From Fluviicola sp. (lineage in GTDB: Bacteria; Bacteroidota; Bacteroidia; Flavobacteriales_D; Crocinitomicaceae): 64,000 nt of DNA. A model generated the notes under the pieces. The model ran no database searches. It was not told the DNA's origin and saw only the letters and a list, made by a program, of their open reading frames with translations. Made by a program: the position numbers and the translations under genes. The number at the start of each line of letters is the position of its first letter. The stretch's first letter is position 1. The DNA is taken from the NCBI GenBank assembly GCA_002734065.2, contig NVXU02000045.1, positions 124,001 to 188,000 on the forward strand. The letters run 5' to 3'. This document shows positions 34,323-43,054 of this stretch, one piece after another.

Positions 34323-35210
34323 ATGACATTTCTTGAACAGGCAAATAAAGACACAGGAAGCACTGGCGGAACCTACTTTCTGACGATAGCAATCACGCTT
34401 TTGTCGTTGTTCATCGGTCAGATGATAACGAATGGAATTTCTTACGAATTTTTTGGATATAACTTGACAGATATTCCAAAAGATGCTGATTTGAATGTCG
34501 CATTGACTTTATTGTTGATTCCTTTTTCATTTGTATTGCTCTCATTGACTCTCTGCATTCGCTACTTGCACAAACGCCCGATTCTGACCCTTTTCACGAC
34601 TAGAAAAACCTTCGATTGGAAACGATTTACCTTTGCCTTCTTAATTTGGGGAAGTATCATGGGCATTGCGCTCATTGTTTCCATTTTGAACGGACAACCC
34701 ATCAGTTTCGAGTTTGACGCAAGCACTTTTATTCCGCTATTCTTCGTTTCACTTCTTTTAATTCCCGTTCAAACAACGGCAGAAGAAGTATTTTTTAGAG
34801 GCTATCTTTTTCAAGCTTTCGGCAAGTTATTTAAGAAAGGATGGGTCGCAATCATTCTCACAGGCACTCTGTTTGGCCTTTTGCACTGGGCGAATCCCGA
34901 GGTTGCAAAGATTGGCGACATCCTTTTAGTCTTCTATATTTCTACGGGAATTTTCTTCGGAATTCTTACACAAATGGACGACGGTCTGGAACTCGGAATG
35001 GGTTATCATGCCGTTAATAATATTTTTGCATCCATTATTCTAACCAACAATTGGCAGGCGTTTCAAACGGATGCTTTGTTCGTTGATTATTCTGCACCGT
35101 CTTTTGGTCCAGAATTATACCTCACTCTATTGGTTTTACAGCCTTTACTTTTAATTTTATTCGCCAAAATTTATAAGTGGAAGAATTGGAAAGAGAAATT
35201 ATTTCAATAA
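34323..35210 (+). CDS. CPBP-family intramembrane metalloprotease (CAAX-protease-like)
   Basis: 295 residues with about seven or eight transmembrane helices. The active-site motifs of the CPBP/Abi family are visible: EEVFFRGYLFQAF (Glu-Glu and Arg), LHWANPE with its His, and a later MGYHAVNNIFAS His/Asn. The family includes prenyl-protein CAAX proteases and bacteriocin-related proteases; the substrate is unknown. The ATG follows directly on the dnaJ TAG, so the gene is probably translated with the chaperone operon and might join stress control of membrane proteins, which is inference. Confidence 0.88.
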   Translation: MTFLEQANKDTGSTGGTYFLTIAITLLSLFIGQMITNGISYEFFGYNLTDIPKDADLNVALTLLLIPFSFVLLSLTLCIRYLHKRPILTLFTTRKTFDWKRFTFAFLIWGSIMGIALIVSILNGQPISFEFDASTFIPLFFVSLLLIPVQTTAEEVFFRGYLFQAFGKLFKKGWVAIILTGTLFGLLHWANPEVAKIGDILLVFYISTGIFFGILTQMDDGLELGMGYHAVNNIFASIILTNNWQAFQTDALFVDYSAPSFGPELYLTLLVLQPLLLILFAKIYKWKNWKEKLFQ

Positions 35211-35259
35211 CTTGTAAGAATTAATCAATAAGTTCGTTTTAGAAGTACAAAAGAAGAAT

Positions 35260-36303
35260 ATGCCCGTTTTAAAACATAAATCCTTAGCTGCACAAAATCA
35301 TTCACTTTCTAAAAGTGAAAAGCAGTTTGCTATACTTGATAAAACGGAAGTCAAGCACTTTTCTGACGCTTTAAAAGAGACAAATTTATTTCCATTAAAG
35401 CCAACGGGGGTTGATGTTTTTCAAATTAATTTGGGTAAAATGTGCAACCAAGTTTGCAATCATTGCCACGTTGATGCTGGTCCTGACAGAAAGGAAATCA
35501 TGATCAAAGAAACGATGATTCAATGCCTAGATGCCATTGATAAAACAAATTGTTCTACGGTTGACTTAACAGGCGGCGCTCCAGAAATGAACCCTAATTT
35601 TAGGTGGTTTGTAGAAGAATTATCGAAAAAAGGGAAGAAAATCATTGTTCGGTGCAACTTGACAATCATTGTTGCCAATAAAAAATACAACGATCTTCCA
35701 GAATTCTTCAAAAAACATCACGTTGAGGTGGTTTCATCTTTACCTTGTTACACGGAATCGAATACAGATTCTCAACGAGGAGATGGCGTGTTCGGCCAGA
35801 GCATTAGAGCTTTGCAAATGTTAAATGCTGTTGGTTACGGAAAAGGAGAAGATCTTACGCTCAACCTTGTGTTTAATCCTGGAGGAGCGTCTTTACCGCC
35901 TTCGCAAGATTCTTTAGAGCAAGATTACAAGAAAGAATTAAAGAAGGATTTCGACATTGAATTCGATTCACTTTTTGCGATTACCAACCTTCCAATCAGT
36001 CGTTTTTTAGAATTTTTAATTGCGAGTGAGCGTTACGAAGAATACATGAATTTATTGGCAGACTCTTACAATTCTGTGGCTGCTGAAAACGTAATGTGCA
36101 GAAACACCATTTCCATCAGTTGGGACGGTTTTATTTACGATTGCGATTTTAATCAAATATTGGAGTTGAAAGTAGCTGCAAAAGGTCAACATTTATCCGA
36201 TTTTAACAACGAAGAATTAGAAAATAGAAATATAATAGTCAGTAATCATTGCTACGGTTGTACTGCAGGAGCAGGGTCAAGTTGCGGGGGTGTGACTGTT
36301 TAG
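35260..36303 (+). CDS. arsS: Arsenosugar biosynthesis radical SAM protein ArsS
   Basis: 347 residues. Radical SAM cluster motif CNQVCNHC (Cys62, Cys66, Cys69), with VDAGPDRKE right after, then the SAM-binding DLTGGAPEMNP. The C-terminus holds a second cysteine-rich segment (CYGCTAGAGSSCGG), typical of this subfamily. ArsS is proposed to join the 5'-deoxyadenosyl group of SAM to dimethylarsenite, giving dimethylarsinoyl-type arsenosugars. It precedes arsM by 36 bases on the same strand, the arrangement expected for the pathway. The last codon before the stop is GTT and the stop is TAG, so this version is not a selenoprotein at its end. Confidence 0.92.
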   Translation: MPVLKHKSLAAQNHSLSKSEKQFAILDKTEVKHFSDALKETNLFPLKPTGVDVFQINLGKMCNQVCNHCHVDAGPDRKEIMIKETMIQCLDAIDKTNCSTVDLTGGAPEMNPNFRWFVEELSKKGKKIIVRCNLTIIVANKKYNDLPEFFKKHHVEVVSSLPCYTESNTDSQRGDGVFGQSIRALQMLNAVGYGKGEDLTLNLVFNPGGASLPPSQDSLEQDYKKELKKDFDIEFDSLFAITNLPISRFLEFLIASERYEEYMNLLADSYNSVAAENVMCRNTISISWDGFIYDCDFNQILELKVAAKGQHLSDFNNEELENRNIIVSNHCYGCTAGAGSSCGGVTV

Positions 36304-36339
36304 AAACGCTACGCTATTAGAACATTAAAACATTACACA

Positions 36340-37311
36340 ATGAAATCATATTTAGACACAACAGCAAACGTATATAAAGAAGCAGCATTAAAACCTGATG
36401 TTGGATTATGTTGCACAACGACGCCAGTTTGGGTTTTGCCAGAATTGGACATGCCGAACATCATGTTAGAAATGAATTACGGCTGTGGAAGCACTGTGAA
36501 TCCTCGTGATTTGGTGGATGACCCGACCATTTTGTACGTTGGAGTAGGTGGTGGAATGGAAGTTTTTCAATTCTCTTACTTCTCTCGCAAGAAAAGTGGA
36601 GTCATTGGTATCGATGTCGTTGATGAAATGCTAGATGCATGCCGCAAGAATTTAAAAGAGGCAGAAGCGACTAATCCTTGGTTTAAATCAGAATTTGTTG
36701 ACATTAGAAAGGGAGACGCGTTAAACATACCTGTTGAAGACAGTTCAATTGACGTTGCTGCGCAGAATTGCCTGTTCAATATTTTCGACAAAGAAGATTT
36801 GAAGAAAGCCATTGATGAAATGTACCGAGTTTTGAAACCTCACGGTAGATTGGTCTTGTCAGACCCAGTTACAGAAGATCCAATGCCAGAATCTTTGAAG
36901 AACGATGAAACCTTGAGAGCATTGTGTTTGAGTGGTTCTTTACCTTTGAATGAATACATCAAAATGCTCACCGACGCAGGATTCGGAACCATCGAAATTC
37001 GTGCAAAACGACCTTATCGAGTCTTAGACCCGGCTCATTATGACACCAAAGAGCTGATTTTCTTAGAAAGTGTTGAGGTTTGTGCCATAAAAGACCCTGT
37101 TCTCCCTGATGGACCTTGCGTTTTCACAGGAAAAACAGCTATTTATTTTGGTGATGAAGAATTTTACGACGACGGAGCAGGACATACTTTGATGCAAAAT
37201 TCTCCTTTGGCAATTTGCGACAAGACAGCAGGTCAATTCGCGGCACTGAATAGAGAAGACATTTTTATTTCAGAATCGACTTATTTTTATGACGGCGGAG
37301 GATGTTGTTAA
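36340..37311 (+). CDS. arsM: Arsenite methyltransferase ArsM of the arsenosugar pathway
   Basis: 323 residues. SAM-dependent methyltransferase fold with motif I in LYVGVGGGMEVFQFSYF and GVIGIDVVDEMLDACRKN; LDMPNIMLEMNYGCGSTVNP at the front and YDGGGCC at the extreme C-terminus are typical of the arsenosugar-associated ArsM branch. Cysteines at about 24-25 (LCCTTTP), in CGS and the terminal Cys-Cys are candidate As(III) ligands. It would make methylated arsenic, the substrate of ArsS. No arsenic-responsive repressor (ArsR) gene is adjacent, so regulation is unclear. Confidence 0.9.
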   Translation: MKSYLDTTANVYKEAALKPDVGLCCTTTPVWVLPELDMPNIMLEMNYGCGSTVNPRDLVDDPTILYVGVGGGMEVFQFSYFSRKKSGVIGIDVVDEMLDACRKNLKEAEATNPWFKSEFVDIRKGDALNIPVEDSSIDVAAQNCLFNIFDKEDLKKAIDEMYRVLKPHGRLVLSDPVTEDPMPESLKNDETLRALCLSGSLPLNEYIKMLTDAGFGTIEIRAKRPYRVLDPAHYDTKELIFLESVEVCAIKDPVLPDGPCVFTGKTAIYFGDEEFYDDGAGHTLMQNSPLAICDKTAGQFAALNREDIFISESTYFYDGGGCC

Positions 37312-37330
37312 GAGAGAATGAGAAACAACT

Positions 37331-37405
37331 TGCTCAAAACTCTTGCTTGGTTACCGAGCTGACCTTGCTGAGCGAAGTCGAAGTATGCAAGGTGCACTCC
37401 ACACT
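37331..37405. repeat. Dispersed repeat, diverged copy with CTGAGCGAAGTCGAAG core
   Basis: The gap between arsM and the SDR gene has CTTGCTTGGTTACCGAG, then CTGAGCGAAGTCGAAG, then GCAAGGTGCACTCC. The outer parts match the 29 bp element at 23343 and 32447. The middle resembles the CTGAGCCAGTCGAAG string at about 11452. It looks like an insertion or longer version of the same repeat family. No gene seen. Confidence 0.55.
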
Positions 37406-37485
37406 CTAACAAGAGCCTACTTCATTATACATTATCCGCCATACACTAACACACATCTACTTCAAAAACGCATCACTCCTCACTC

Positions 37486-38253
37486 CTAAGTCACCTTACT
37501 CGCCACCCAAACTTTCAACCCTCTAAACGGTGTTGCATTGGCAATAAACGCTAAAATTTTATTTCGAGTACCTGGAATGACATACATTTTATTCTTCATT
37601 AAGCCCTTGTAACCAACCTTTGCAACAGTCTCTGCATCCATTACAAATTTATCGAATAATTTTGACTCTTCCATCTCTGCGGCGTCCTCAAAGCCAGTCT
37701 TGGTGGCTCCTGGACAAAGTGCTGTGATTCCAACATTGGTGCCTTTTAGTTCAAAATGAATGGCCTCAGTGAGGTTCAAGACATAGGCTTTTGTCGCTGC
37801 GTAAATGGCGAACTTAGGAATGGGTTGAAAAGCCGCCGAAGAGGCAACATTGAGAATTTTCCCGCTGTTCCTTGCCACCATTTCTTTGGCGTAAATTAAG
37901 GTCAATTCTGTGAGGTTAACCATGTTCAAATTCAACATTTTAATGCCTCTTTTGATGTCAGAATCTACAAAATTTCCGAAATCACCATAACCGGCATTGT
38001 TGACTAAAACATCGACTTGCCAACCTTTCGCTGTGACTTTTTTTGCGAGTTCTATTCCACTACTGGGTGTAGATAAATCGTGAGAAATGACATCCGCTTT
38101 TATAGAATGTTTTTTAGCGCAATCATTCGCTATCTCCAATAAAGTATCCTCACTTCTCGCCACCAAAATGAGGTTATATCCTTCTTTTGCGAATATATAG
38201 GCGAGCTCTTTCCCAATTCCACTTGATGCTCCTGTAATTAATGCTGTTTTCAT
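37486..38253 (-). CDS. Short-chain dehydrogenase/reductase
   Basis: 255 residues, classical SDR. The NAD(P)-binding TGASSGIGKELAYIFAKEG, the NNAGYG motif, the catalytic Ser in VASSAAFQ and YAATKAY (Tyr-x3-Lys) are intact. An Arg two positions after the first strand (VARSEDTLLEIA) hints at NADPH preference. The substrate is unknown; the sequence falls near DltE-like bacterial SDRs. Single gene; the minus strand has TATCTTTA at 38258-38265, one base off the -7 consensus, just upstream of the start. Confidence 0.85.
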   Translation of the reverse strand: MKTALITGASSGIGKELAYIFAKEGYNLILVARSEDTLLEIANDCAKKHSIKADVISHDLSTPSSGIELAKKVTAKGWQVDVLVNNAGYGDFGNFVDSDIKRGIKMLNLNMVNLTELTLIYAKEMVARNSGKILNVASSAAFQPIPKFAIYAATKAYVLNLTEAIHFELKGTNVGITALCPGATKTGFEDAAEMEESKLFDKFVMDAETVAKVGYKGLMKNKMYVIPGTRNKILAFIANATPFRGLKVWVASKVT

Positions 38254-38321
38254 GGTGTAAAGATAAATAATTCTTCATTCTTCATTCTTCATCCTGAATT
38301 AATAATTATCTTCACACTCTC

Positions 38322-39254
38322 ATGCTCGAAATTAAGAACATATCTAAATCATTCTATCGTAAAACAGCTTTGGATGATGTTTCACTTTCTATCAGAAAAG
38401 GAGAAATTTTCGGCTTACTAGGTCCTAACGGAGCGGGAAAAACAACTTTGATTAGAGTCATTAACCGCATTGTTGAGCAAGATTCTGGCTCGGTGCGATT
38501 GAATGGCAACCTAATGACAGAAAAAGACCTCGCCGACATTGGTTATCTTCCAGAAGAAAGGGGGTTGTACAAAAGCATGACCGTTCACAATCAAGTCTTG
38601 TTTTTAGGAAGACTTCGCGGTCTGTCCAAGAAAGATACGCTTGCAAAGATGGATTTCTGGTTCGATAAATTTAGCATCAATGACTGGAGAAAAAAGCGCA
38701 TTGAAGAATTATCAAAAGGAATGGCGCAGAAAGTTCAATTTGTCTGTGCAGTACTCAATGAACCAAAATTATTGATTTTGGATGAGCCTTTTAGTGGTTT
38801 TGATCCGATCAACGTCGAATTAATTAAGCAAGAACTCATTGAAATGCGAGCAGCAGGAAAAACAATCATTCTTTCTACGCACAACATGAAAAGTGTGGAA
38901 GAAATTTGCGACCGTGCAGCATTGATTCACCAAGCAAAGAAAATTGCAGAAGGTTCCATTTCAGAATTGCAATCAGCGAAGAAAATGGGAATGTACGCTG
39001 TACGTTTTAAGGGAAGCATGATTGCTTTTGTGAATGCTTTGTGGACAGGTTTTGAAGTCGTTGATAAAGACATTCTAGGCGACGACCGCTTTGTTGTTCG
39101 TGTAAAAATGAGAGGAGAGAATTCATTCCAAGATTTATTAAAAGTATTGATTGGTCAGATTGAAATTGAAGCAGCGTGGGAAGTTTTACCATCGATGCAA
39201 GACGTTTTTATTGACTTAGTGCAACCAAAAGAGGAGGTAAGGGATGAAAAATAG
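38322..39254 (+). CDS. ABC transporter ATP-binding protein (NatA/ABC-2 exporter type)
   Basis: 310 residues: Walker A LLGPNGAGKTTLI (about 34-46), Q-loop region, signature LSKGMAQKVQF, Walker B LLILDEPFSGFDP and the H-loop STHNMKSVEEI. The C-terminal 90 residues form the domain seen in Na+-efflux (NatA-like) and similar exporters. It overlaps the permease gene by 11 bases, so the two are translationally coupled. Substrate unknown. Confidence 0.9.
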   Translation: MLEIKNISKSFYRKTALDDVSLSIRKGEIFGLLGPNGAGKTTLIRVINRIVEQDSGSVRLNGNLMTEKDLADIGYLPEERGLYKSMTVHNQVLFLGRLRGLSKKDTLAKMDFWFDKFSINDWRKKRIEELSKGMAQKVQFVCAVLNEPKLLILDEPFSGFDPINVELIKQELIEMRAAGKTIILSTHNMKSVEEICDRAALIHQAKKIAEGSISELQSAKKMGMYAVRFKGSMIAFVNALWTGFEVVDKDILGDDRFVVRVKMRGENSFQDLLKVLIGQIEIEAAWEVLPSMQDVFIDLVQPKEEVRDEK

Positions 39255-40581
39255 CCTTTTAATAGCCATTCGAGAATTCAAAGAGCGCATTGGCGCTCGT
39301 TCATTCATCAGTTTATCCATTCTTGGACCTTTGTTTGTTCTTGGAATGATTTATTTGATGTTCACTTATGGGGGCAATTCTAAGCAACATTGGAACGTCT
39401 TAATTGCTGATCACGGCAACTTATTGGAGAGCAAAATAATGCCCGGAACAAGCACTGCTGTTACCTATTCTTTCTACAATGGAGTAATCACGGAGGCAGA
39501 TTTTGCAGACGGTAAAAAGTATCAAAATTTTGATGCCCTCTTGGAAGTCAATGAGAAAGTACTGACCAATAAAATAGGTTTTGTATTCTACCGAGAAGAA
39601 CCGGATTTAAAGATGCAAACGCGCGTTCAATATCATTTAGAAAGGCGTCTCGAAGAAATTCTAATAGAACGATTTAAAAAGGTTTCCATGACGGATTATC
39701 TGAAAATTAAATCACCGCTCACCTTGCGTTATGCAAATGTATATGACCCCAACGAGGAATCATCGGACTTGGTAGGTTGGGCAGGACTCTTTTTCGGTGT
39801 TCTAATATTTGCCTTTATTTTTCTGTTCGGCATGACGATTTTAAGAAGCGTTGCCAAGGAAAAAAGCAACCGCATAGTCGAGGTTCTGCTTGCATCTGTC
39901 TCACCACGCCAACTAATGCTCGGAAAAATTGTAGGTATCGGTTTTTCTGCGTTCTTGCAATTTTTGTTTTGGATAATTATCATTGCTGCAGGTCTTTATT
40001 TTATGCGAGAGAATGTCTTTCCAGATGTTTTAGACGCAAGTAATATGAACTTGCAACAGTTGGTTATTGATTCTGCAGAGCAATCCTACCAAGAAAGTCA
40101 TTTTGTAGCAAGAGAATACAATCAATTTGTAGAATTGGTCTTTGAGAGGATGCAATTTGCAAATATGCTGTCCTTTTTTGTTGTCTTTTTCATTCTTGGA
40201 TACTTATTTTACGGCGCTTTGTTTGCAGCAGTCGGAGCAACAACTGGTTCTGAAAGTGATGGGCAACAATTCGTTCTTCCGTTGATTTTCTTGCTTTGTT
40301 TTGCCATGTATGCTGGTTATTACGCATTGAATTATCCCGAAAGTTCACTGACAACACTCTTTGAATACTTGCCATTCACGTCTCCCGTCGTAGTGATGGT
40401 TAAACTGGCGCAAGGTTATGACGCAGGACAAGGGTATCAAATTTATGTATCACTTATTATCCTTTTAATTTCGGCAATAATTATGCTTGCAATCGCTGGA
40501 CGTCTATATAAAAATGGCATCTTGCAATTCGGTCACCGTGTTCGCTTGAAGCATATTTTTAAATGGTTGAGAAAGAGTTAA
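39244..40581 (+). CDS. ABC-2 family permease (NatB-like)
   Basis: 445 residues. One N-terminal transmembrane helix (FISLSILGPLFVLGMIYLMF) is followed by a large extracytoplasmic domain (about 45-185) and a C-terminal bundle of about five helices starting LVGWAGLFFGVLIFAFIFLF, the layout of NatB/ABC-2_membrane_3 permeases. It forms the membrane half of the exporter whose ATPase is encoded just upstream. Such pairs export sodium, drugs or peptides; which one cannot be told here. Confidence 0.86.
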   Translation: MKNSLLIAIREFKERIGARSFISLSILGPLFVLGMIYLMFTYGGNSKQHWNVLIADHGNLLESKIMPGTSTAVTYSFYNGVITEADFADGKKYQNFDALLEVNEKVLTNKIGFVFYREEPDLKMQTRVQYHLERRLEEILIERFKKVSMTDYLKIKSPLTLRYANVYDPNEESSDLVGWAGLFFGVLIFAFIFLFGMTILRSVAKEKSNRIVEVLLASVSPRQLMLGKIVGIGFSAFLQFLFWIIIIAAGLYFMRENVFPDVLDASNMNLQQLVIDSAEQSYQESHFVAREYNQFVELVFERMQFANMLSFFVVFFILGYLFYGALFAAVGATTGSESDGQQFVLPLIFLLCFAMYAGYYALNYPESSLTTLFEYLPFTSPVVVMVKLAQGYDAGQGYQIYVSLIILLISAIIMLAIAGRLYKNGILQFGHRVRLKHIFKWLRKS

Positions 40582-40602
40582 ATTGAAATAAAATTAAGTA
40601 GA

Positions 40603-41775
40603 ATGGCAAAAATATTAATCATTGACGACGAAAGAGCAATCAGAAGAGCATTGCGCGAAATTCTTGAATTTGAAGAATTTGAAGTGGACGAAGCGGAGAA
40701 TGGGAAACAAGGATTAGACAAGGCAAAAGCGGAAGAATACGACATCATTTTTTGTGATATTAAGATGCCAGAACTGGATGGAATGGAAGTCTTGGAAGGA
40801 TTGCAAAAAGCGAAGGTTGATTCTCCAGTGATTATGATTTCTGGTCATGGCAACATTGATACAGCTGTGCAAGCAATTAAAAAAGGTGCTTTTGATTTTA
40901 TCGAGAAACCACTCGATTTGAATAGAATTCTGGTCACCATTAGAAATGCCAACGACAAAACCAACTTAATTGAAGAGCGAAAAGTTCTAAAAAAGACCGT
41001 TAAGAAGTTCAAAAGTTCGTCTATTATTGGAGAAACGGATGCAATTCATCAAATCATAGAAATGATTGAGAAAGTTGCACCTTCTGATGCACGAGTCTTG
41101 GTTACTGGAGAAAATGGAACAGGGAAGGAGTTGGTTGCTCGTTCTTTGCACGATTTAAGCGGTCGAAAAGAAAAACCTTTTATTGAGGTGAATTGTGCGG
41201 CAATTCCTGCAGAATTGATAGAAAGCGAGTTGTTTGGACATGAAAAAGGGGCATTTACCTCTGCCGTTAAGCAAAAGAAAGGAAAATTTGAATTGGCAAA
41301 CGGCGGAACCTTATTCTTGGATGAAATTGGAGATATGTCGGCAAGTGCGCAGGCGAAAGTGTTGCGTGCATTGCAAGAGAATGTGATTCAAAGAGTAGGA
41401 GGGGAGAAGGATATCAAGGTAAATGCAAGAATCATTGCAGCAACGAACAAAGACCTCCGAAAAGAGATTGAAGAAGGCAATTTTAGAGAAGATTTATACC
41501 ATCGATTGGCGGTTATTTTAATTCATGTACCTTCTTTGAATGAGCGAAGAGAGGATGTGCCAATTTTGGCAAATCACTTCATGGCAATGGTTTGCAACGA
41601 ACATGGAGTGGCAAAAAAATCATTCGAAGACAAAGCATTGGAAGCTTTGCAAAAAACCGATTGGACAGGAAATATTCGTGAATTGAGAAACATCATAGAA
41701 CGGTTAATCATTTTAGGTGGAGATGTCATCACTGCCGATGAAGTGAAGATGTTTGCGAATCCGAGAAATGGGTAG
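40603..41775 (+). CDS. Sigma-54 dependent response regulator lacking a C-terminal HTH
   Basis: 390 residues. Receiver domain at 1-120 with phosphoacceptor Asp52 in FCDIKMPELDG and acid pair DDE at 8-10. AAA+ sigma-54 activation domain at about 135-375: Walker A TGENGTGKE (about 167-175), GAFTSA loop near residue 217 that contacts sigma-54, Walker B GGTLFLDEIGDM, and the sensor II region WTGNIRELRN. The protein stops about 20 residues later, so the Fis-type DNA-binding domain normally found at about 400-460 is missing. No kinase gene is adjacent. It could activate from solution or through a partner. Confidence 0.9.
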   Translation: MAKILIIDDERAIRRALREILEFEEFEVDEAENGKQGLDKAKAEEYDIIFCDIKMPELDGMEVLEGLQKAKVDSPVIMISGHGNIDTAVQAIKKGAFDFIEKPLDLNRILVTIRNANDKTNLIEERKVLKKTVKKFKSSSIIGETDAIHQIIEMIEKVAPSDARVLVTGENGTGKELVARSLHDLSGRKEKPFIEVNCAAIPAELIESELFGHEKGAFTSAVKQKKGKFELANGGTLFLDEIGDMSASAQAKVLRALQENVIQRVGGEKDIKVNARIIAATNKDLRKEIEEGNFREDLYHRLAVILIHVPSLNERREDVPILANHFMAMVCNEHGVAKKSFEDKALEALQKTDWTGNIRELRNIIERLIILGGDVITADEVKMFANPRNG

Positions 41776-41790
41776 AGAATTGAGTAATAA

Positions 41791-42456
41791 ATGAAATTTT
41801 TTTTAATCATACTTGTAATTTTAAATTTACTCTCTTGTTCTGTTACAAAGGAAGTGACAAGTAAACAGATAATTGGTAAATACCAACGGAGCGGATTTTA
41901 TGATGTTGGTTCGACCATAGAATTAAAAGATGATGAATCATTTGAATATAACTGGTGGGGAGGCTTAAATAATGGAACAACCTATGGAACTTGGGAGCTT
42001 GAAGGGGATGAAATCACCTTGAACAGTACGCTTCAGCCAGTAACAGATGAACTTGAGACCTATGAGGTTATCAAGGTGAATTCAAAATTTTCAGATTCTC
42101 TTTCAATAAGAGTGGTTGATTCTAAGGATAGACCTATGTTCTCTGCTATTTGTCAATTGAAGGCAGACACGATAGTAATAGCAGGTGGCTATACAAATTT
42201 CAAAGGTGAAAAAAAGCTGCCCAAGTGGAAAGCTGATAGTTTGATAATTGTACACCCTGGTTATTACACTATTCGGTATCATCTTGATACTTTAATGTCT
42301 CGCTATGAATTTAGGATGGAAGAAAAAAATATATTTTATGTGTACTTTACAAACGATACTTGGACTTATAAAAAAGGGAGGCTCTATGACCCATCAATTA
42401 AAAAAAGCAAGTACATAAGAAAAAAATACTATCAAAGATTGGCGGAAAAAAATTAG
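41791..42456 (+). CDS. Lipoprotein of unknown function
   Basis: 221 residues. MKFFLIILVILNLLSCSVTKE is a lipoprotein signal with lipobox LLSC, Cys at residue 16. The following IIGKYQRSGFYDVGSTIELK and YGTWELEGDEITL resemble the lipocalin-like beta-strand modules of small Bacteroidota lipoproteins that measure or bind ligands, but no family is certain. The C-terminus is very basic (KKSKYIRKKYYQRLAEKN). It starts 15 bases after the sigma-54 activator stop and may be in the same transcript. Confidence 0.7.
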   Translation: MKFFLIILVILNLLSCSVTKEVTSKQIIGKYQRSGFYDVGSTIELKDDESFEYNWWGGLNNGTTYGTWELEGDEITLNSTLQPVTDELETYEVIKVNSKFSDSLSIRVVDSKDRPMFSAICQLKADTIVIAGGYTNFKGEKKLPKWKADSLIIVHPGYYTIRYHLDTLMSRYEFRMEEKNIFYVYFTNDTWTYKKGRLYDPSIKKSKYIRKKYYQRLAEKN

Positions 42457-42487
42457 ATAAAAAAGTCAGAACCTCTCTGCATTTTTT

Positions 42488-42982
42488 TCAATCCAACGAA
42501 TACACATCCATTTGAACCATGTCCTTAACGGTGGAGTTCATCACCTCGTTTCCTGCGTAGAAATCAACACAAGTGGTGTCTTCAAGCAAAGAAAGTTCGT
42601 AGTCACAATTCATATTCATGTCATTGGCAATCAATGCTCGGTAAGCATAAATTTTGACAACAGGCGAAGAATGAATCAGTAATTCATTGAGTTCTTCTTC
42701 GGATGCGATTGCCTGAAGTTCTTCAAATACATGATGTTCAGGAGTGATTGTGTCGTTGATGTCAATAAACATTTGCTTCACAGCAGTTGCTTGAGATAAA
42801 TCGTAAACCAAACTATCCAAGCGATTTTCTAAGGCAATTGGAATCAAAGTAGGAACATAAGGGCTGTCAGGAATGGCATGAACCATCACGCGAAATTCGT
42901 GATAATCTTTCGCAGAAATACCCATGCTCTTTATTCCAAGAGCAATGAGAATCGACACTAAAGAAAGCATTCTTAATTTCAT
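42488..42982 (-). CDS. Secreted or membrane-anchored protein of unknown function
   Basis: About 165 residues from the ATG at 42982 (MKLRMLSLVSILIALGIKSM), which gives a normal signal sequence or anchor. A longer reading from 43054 would add 24 residues, but the -7 box at 43012-43019 lies within that extension. The mature part has no cysteine-based or catalytic motif I recognise. The helical pairs around ELQAIASEEELNELLIHSSP and VKIYAYRALIANDM resemble HEAT-type repeats, which is tentative. Confidence 0.7.
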   Translation of the reverse strand: MKLRMLSLVSILIALGIKSMGISAKDYHEFRVMVHAIPDSPYVPTLIPIALENRLDSLVYDLSQATAVKQMFIDINDTITPEHHVFEELQAIASEEELNELLIHSSPVVKIYAYRALIANDMNMNCDYELSLLEDTTCVDFYAGNEVMNSTVKDMVQMDVYSLD

Positions 42983-43011
42983 TCGACTAATAATCAGTTG
43001 TTTCTGTATGC

Positions 43012-43019
43012 AAAAGTAC
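43012..43019 (-). promoter_or_regulatory. -7 box that fixes the start of the gene at 42982
   Basis: The minus strand reads TACTTTTG, matching TAnnTTTG, about 30 bases upstream of the ATG at 42982, and rules out the upstream in-frame start at 43054. Confidence 0.5.
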
Positions 43020-43054
43020 GAAAAAAGATACGTTTTCAGAAACTTAGGCTTCAT

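Noticed and set aside
36240-36303. ArsS as a selenoprotein
   Set aside because: The cysteine-rich end is followed by GGV-TV and a TAG stop with no TGA read-through codon or SECIS-like hairpin seen.
43020-43054. Longer start for the gene at 42488-42982
   Set aside because: The extension covers the -7 promoter box and places a non-signal sequence before a good signal peptide.
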